From positions 1,178,001-1,242,000 of the forward strand of contig NC_082406.1 in assembly GCF_004011695.2 (NCBI RefSeq): a DNA stretch of 64,000 nt, in the 5' to 3' direction. The position numbers and the translations under genes were made by a program. Each line of letters starts with the position of its first letter. Position 1 is the first letter of the stretch. Origin of the DNA: Ascochyta rabiei. Its lineage: Eukaryota; Ascomycota; Dothideomycetes; Pleosporales; Didymellaceae. Below are positions 60,655 to 64,000 of this stretch, piece by piece. Below the pieces are notes generated by a model. The model did not search any database, was not told where the DNA came from, and saw only the letters and a program-made list of their open reading frames with translations.

Positions 60655-63000
60655 TACCTAGTTATACGATTTAGGCTAACTAATATACTAGCTACGTGCT
60701 AGGCTCTAATTAATAACATATTAAGAGTGTATCTAGATAGAATAATAGTAGTATACCTTAAAAACATATTACTATATAGTAAGACGCTAGAAGAACATAT
60801 AATCTACGTTAAGGAAGTATTAGACTACCTAGAAAGAGTAGACCTCTACTTAAAGCTAGAGAAGTGTAAATAGCATAAGGAAGAAGGAGAATTCCTTAGC
60901 TATGTTGTAAGAAGATATAGAGTAAAAATAAGCCTAAAAACGATTTAGGTTGTAAAGGATTAGTTAACGCTAAAAACAGTTAGGGGAATTAAGAAATTCC
61001 TTAGCTTTATTAACTTTAACTAATGCTCTATTAAGGACTACTCTATAAAGCACTACTACTTACTAAGCTAATAAAGAAGAATATTCTAATAGGTATAAGA
61101 AGACTTCTTCTTCTAGTTACTTAAGTAAGTATGCGTAGAACTACCTACAATAATTATATTTAAGAGTAGAAAGCTAATTTAAAATAAAACTAATACCTTA
61201 GACGTAGTATTAGGAGATTATACTATATAGGAACGAGATAGCCTATAGCACCTAGTTACTTACTATTTATAGAAGATTATAGAACTAGAAGAAAATTATA
61301 ATATATATAATAAAGAACTTATAGTAATTATATTAGCTCTAAAATATTAGAGAATCTATATAGAAAGCTATTTAGACCTTACTATATATATAGACTATAA
61401 GAACCTAGTTTATTTAATAATAATTAAGGTTCTTAATAGAAGATAAGTTAGATAGTTAGAGCTATAAGGAAGGTATAAGTTTAAGATACTATATATCCTA
61501 GAGAAAAATAATAGTAGATCTAATACACTTAGTTAATAACATAACCTTATAGGAATAAAAAAATTAATAAGCATGCTATACTTAAAATTAATAAGAATAG
61601 ATACTTAGAATTATTATAGCAGCTTAATTATATAATATAAGTTTAGTAGAAATAATGTATTATATTATAAGTACTAGAGAAACTTTAAGGAGAAATAATA
61701 GCTAGTTATTATAATAACCTACTATATAGACACCCTAGAATTACGTATATAATAGAATTTATTAAACGCATTTTAACTTAAAAAACTTAAAAAATAAGGT
61801 TACTAAGTATAGTAAGAATTGTATTAATTTTTATTAAAATAGGTATAGTATACATATAAAATACAGAGAAATAAAGGCTTTAGAGCTACTAACAGCGCTA
61901 TAGATAAACATTACTATAGACTTTATTATATAACTACCTATCTCTAAAGACTCTTTTATAGAATATGCCTATAACTTAATATTTATTATAGTAGATAGGT
62001 TTACTAAGTACGCTATAATAATACCTTTTTAATATATTTATACTATAGAGTAACTAGCTTAAGTATTCTTAGACTAAGTAATTAGGTACTACAGTATACT
62101 AGAATCTATTATTAGTAATTAAGATAACCTCTCTACGTTAAACTTTTAGAGTACGCTATTAGCAGCTATAGGTACTAAGAAGAAGCTATTAACTACCTAT
62201 TATCTATAGATATATAGATAAATAAAAAGAATAAATTAGACTATAGAAACATACCTATAGATATATAGTAACTAGTAATAGAATAACTAGGTTTTACTGT
62301 TACCTATAGTATAGATTATAAATAATATTAAATTATTAGAAGTAATAGATATATTACTATGCTTTGTAAATTATAGAAGATACCTAAATCTCTTTACTAG
62401 AAGCCTTAATATAACTATTTAGACAGAATTAGTAATCTTCTTAGTAGCTAAACTAAAAGATGTATACTAGAAATTACTAGAAAGTATTAGTAAAGCTTAA
62501 GAAAAAGCTATCTCTTATGTTAACTAGAAAGGAAAAACAGCACCTTAGCTAAAAGAAGGGGATAAAGTCTATCTTCTTATAAAAAACATTTAAACGCAAA
62601 GATTAACAAAAAAACTAGACTATGTTAAAGTTAGACTCTTTTTTATTTTAAAGTAGATAAGCCTAGTTAACTATAGACTTAAAATACTAAAAAATATAAA
62701 GATCTACCTAGTATTTTACATATCGCTATTTAAACTAGCTAACTCTAGAACGCCTATCTAGACGAACTTCTATTACTAAGCTAATAGTAAATACTAATAG
62801 GAAGTTAAAAAAATAATACAACACTAAAAGGAAGGTAGCTAGAATAAATATCTAGTTAATTAGTTAGTATACTCTAACTTAGAAAATATATAATAACTAA
62901 CTACACACCTTATAAACTGCTAGCAGTTATTAAAGAAACTTAAAGAGACTAATTAGGCAGTGCTACGTAGTTCTCCTAGTACTCTAGAGGCTAGCCTTTA
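60655..63000 (+). pseudogene. Gypsy G pol: RT end, RNase H, integrase, chromodomain
   Basis: After the pogo element the frame resumes IRFRLTNILATC (relatives PFGLTNAPATF). The RT active site is VYLKNILLYSKT near 60750-60785, with both Asp of YLDD changed (Lys, Asn). EFLSYVVRRY is near 60890. RNase H is at 61130-61500. Integrase core is at 61900-62400, with TKKKLLTTYYLQI near 62175. A chromodomain follows at about 62800-62940 (EVKKIIQH, NKYLVN-L-YSNLENT), placing G in the chromoviruses. Coding ends near 63000. Confidence 0.85.
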
Positions 63001-63581
63001 AAGGCGCTATAGGTACTAGGCAGTAATATATACTTATTAGATAGATCTAACTTAATAGTCTCTACCTCTAACTATTCTTACTCTTTAATACTATACTTCT
63101 CTACTATAATAGCCTTCTTTATATAATAGTCTAATAAATCTATTTATTATTATAACTACTTCTAACGCGTATAAGCTACATATAAGTCTTCTATAGCCTT
63201 TTTAAAAACATATAGTACTTTAATTTATATCTTATAACTCTCTTTTATATATATACATAACTTTTCTTTCTTAGACACTAGTTAAGTAAACTTAGATTAA
63301 ATTACCTTTATGTTATAACATTACCCTAAGTAAATATACTTACTATATTTTCTATACTAGATATAAATCTTATATACTTAGTTATACTTTATATAGGTTT
63401 TATATTTCTATACTATAATATCTCTAAAGAACTTAAAAATAATTATATAAATAATAACAGTAAGCTAAACTTAGGACAGTTAGTTATTTTAGCATTATTA
63501 AGATCTGCCTAATAATTAAGGAAGGGCCCTGCGTTATATAAATAATCTTTAAAAGACTAAGCTTAAATAAAAGGGGGATAG
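63001..63581 (+). other. 3' non-coding region and polypurine tract of Gypsy G
   Basis: It is AT-rich with no open frame of note. It ends in aaaagggggatag at about 63570-63581, the polypurine tract that primes plus-strand DNA synthesis. Confidence 0.65.
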
Positions 63582-64000
63582 TATTATAGTCTATAGAATA
63601 TAGAAAGGATTTATCTTATTATAGTAGCTGTAGTATAGTAATTATAAGAATAAAAATAAATAATAAGTAAGTTATAATTACAGTGTTAGCACTTAGGTAA
63701 CTGCTAATAGAACACGTAGCCTAATTAGGGCTTATCGTAATTAGTATAATAAGTAATTAGTATTATTAGTACTTAGTACAATTAGAGGAAGTATAATACT
63801 AATAAGTCTATATTGCTACTATAATTAATAAAGTATAAAGTTTATAGATATATGACTCTTATAGTTTATATTAAACTTTATTAATTAACTTTATTATTAG
63901 AATATCTTAACCCTGCTAATAAAACAGATAGTCTTCTCTTTACTCTTTCTTATATCCCCTAATTACTACAGTCTTTAACTAGATAACTACCCCCTTAAGA
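63582..64000 (+). repeat. 3' LTR of Gypsy G (runs off the window)
   Basis: It begins tattatagtctatag (tgttatag before RIP) directly after the polypurine tract. At least 419 bp lie in the window. No second copy of this LTR was recognised here, so its end is unknown. Confidence 0.65.

Larger units (their letters stand above)
36911..64000 (+). mobile_element. Gypsy element G, interrupted by Copia I and Fot1/pogo 2
   Basis: The pieces of one plus-strand element are 36911-37974 (protease to RT start), 58744-58805 (RT) and 60655-63581 (RT end, RNase H, integrase, chromodomain, 3' region). A 3' LTR runs from 63582 past the window edge. The frame resumes across Copia I, where NLIQI at 37970 is followed by KEGKE at 58750, matching NLIYIKKEEE in F. 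Its 5' end (gag and 5' LTR) is missing. Confidence 0.82.

Overview
The window is a transposon graveyard from a filamentous ascomycete (Pezizomycotina). Almost the whole 64 kb carries the mark of repeat-induced point mutation (RIP). CpA and TpG are scarce and TpA is abundant on both strands. TAG and TAA stops fill every frame and TGA is rare. No intact host gene, tRNA, rRNA or CRISPR array was seen. The element types (chromodomain Gypsy, Ty1/Copia, a Tad-like LINE and Fot1/pogo elements of about 1.85 kb) are those of filamentous fungi. The species cannot be named from this sequence.

Stack 1 (1-24000) is four elements deep. A Gypsy element D (+) holds RT-RNaseH-integrase remains at both ends of the stack (1-1460 and 21190-23900). 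Copia element C (+, 163-bp LTRs) sits inside D's reverse transcriptase. Gypsy element A (-, 155-bp LTRs, 5-bp target duplication ttatc) sits inside C's 5' LTR. Gypsy element B (-, 202-bp LTRs, target duplication ctctt) sits inside A, in an open frame that runs antisense to A's own gag-pol. B also carries a separate antisense gene downstream of its pol. That gene has four candidate introns, three of which keep a common reading phase. These two antisense genes are the most unusual content of the window.

The stretch 24000-28100 holds an unrecognised, heavily mutated former coding region. Gypsy element F (+, about 28100-36790) follows. Its gag is split by a solo LTR of the second Copia family (LTR-alpha, target duplication tattt). 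It also contains a 1.2-kb block bounded by 216-bp direct repeats, and a Fot1/pogo element (31742-33605) that is far less mutated than everything around it.

Stack 2 (36911-64000) begins with Gypsy element G (+, with chromodomain and a 3' LTR running off the window). Copia I (-) lies in G's reverse transcriptase. Copia J (+, same family as I) lies in I's reverse transcriptase with a 5-bp target duplication and restored frame. Copia K (+, same family as C) lies in J. A 6.1-kb Tad-like LINE (+) lies in K with a 14-bp target duplication. K's 3' half and J's pol 3' half are missing. The right LTR of I has become a tandem LTR array containing an almost perfect 873-bp duplication that looks younger than the RIP. 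A second Fot1/pogo element (58806-60654) interrupts G again.

The genes here do not form a pathway. Each set (gag, protease, RT, RNase H, integrase, or transposase) once mobilised its own element, and all are now dead by RIP. The value of the window lies in insertion chronology, RIP history, the antisense genes and a few unexplained repeats.
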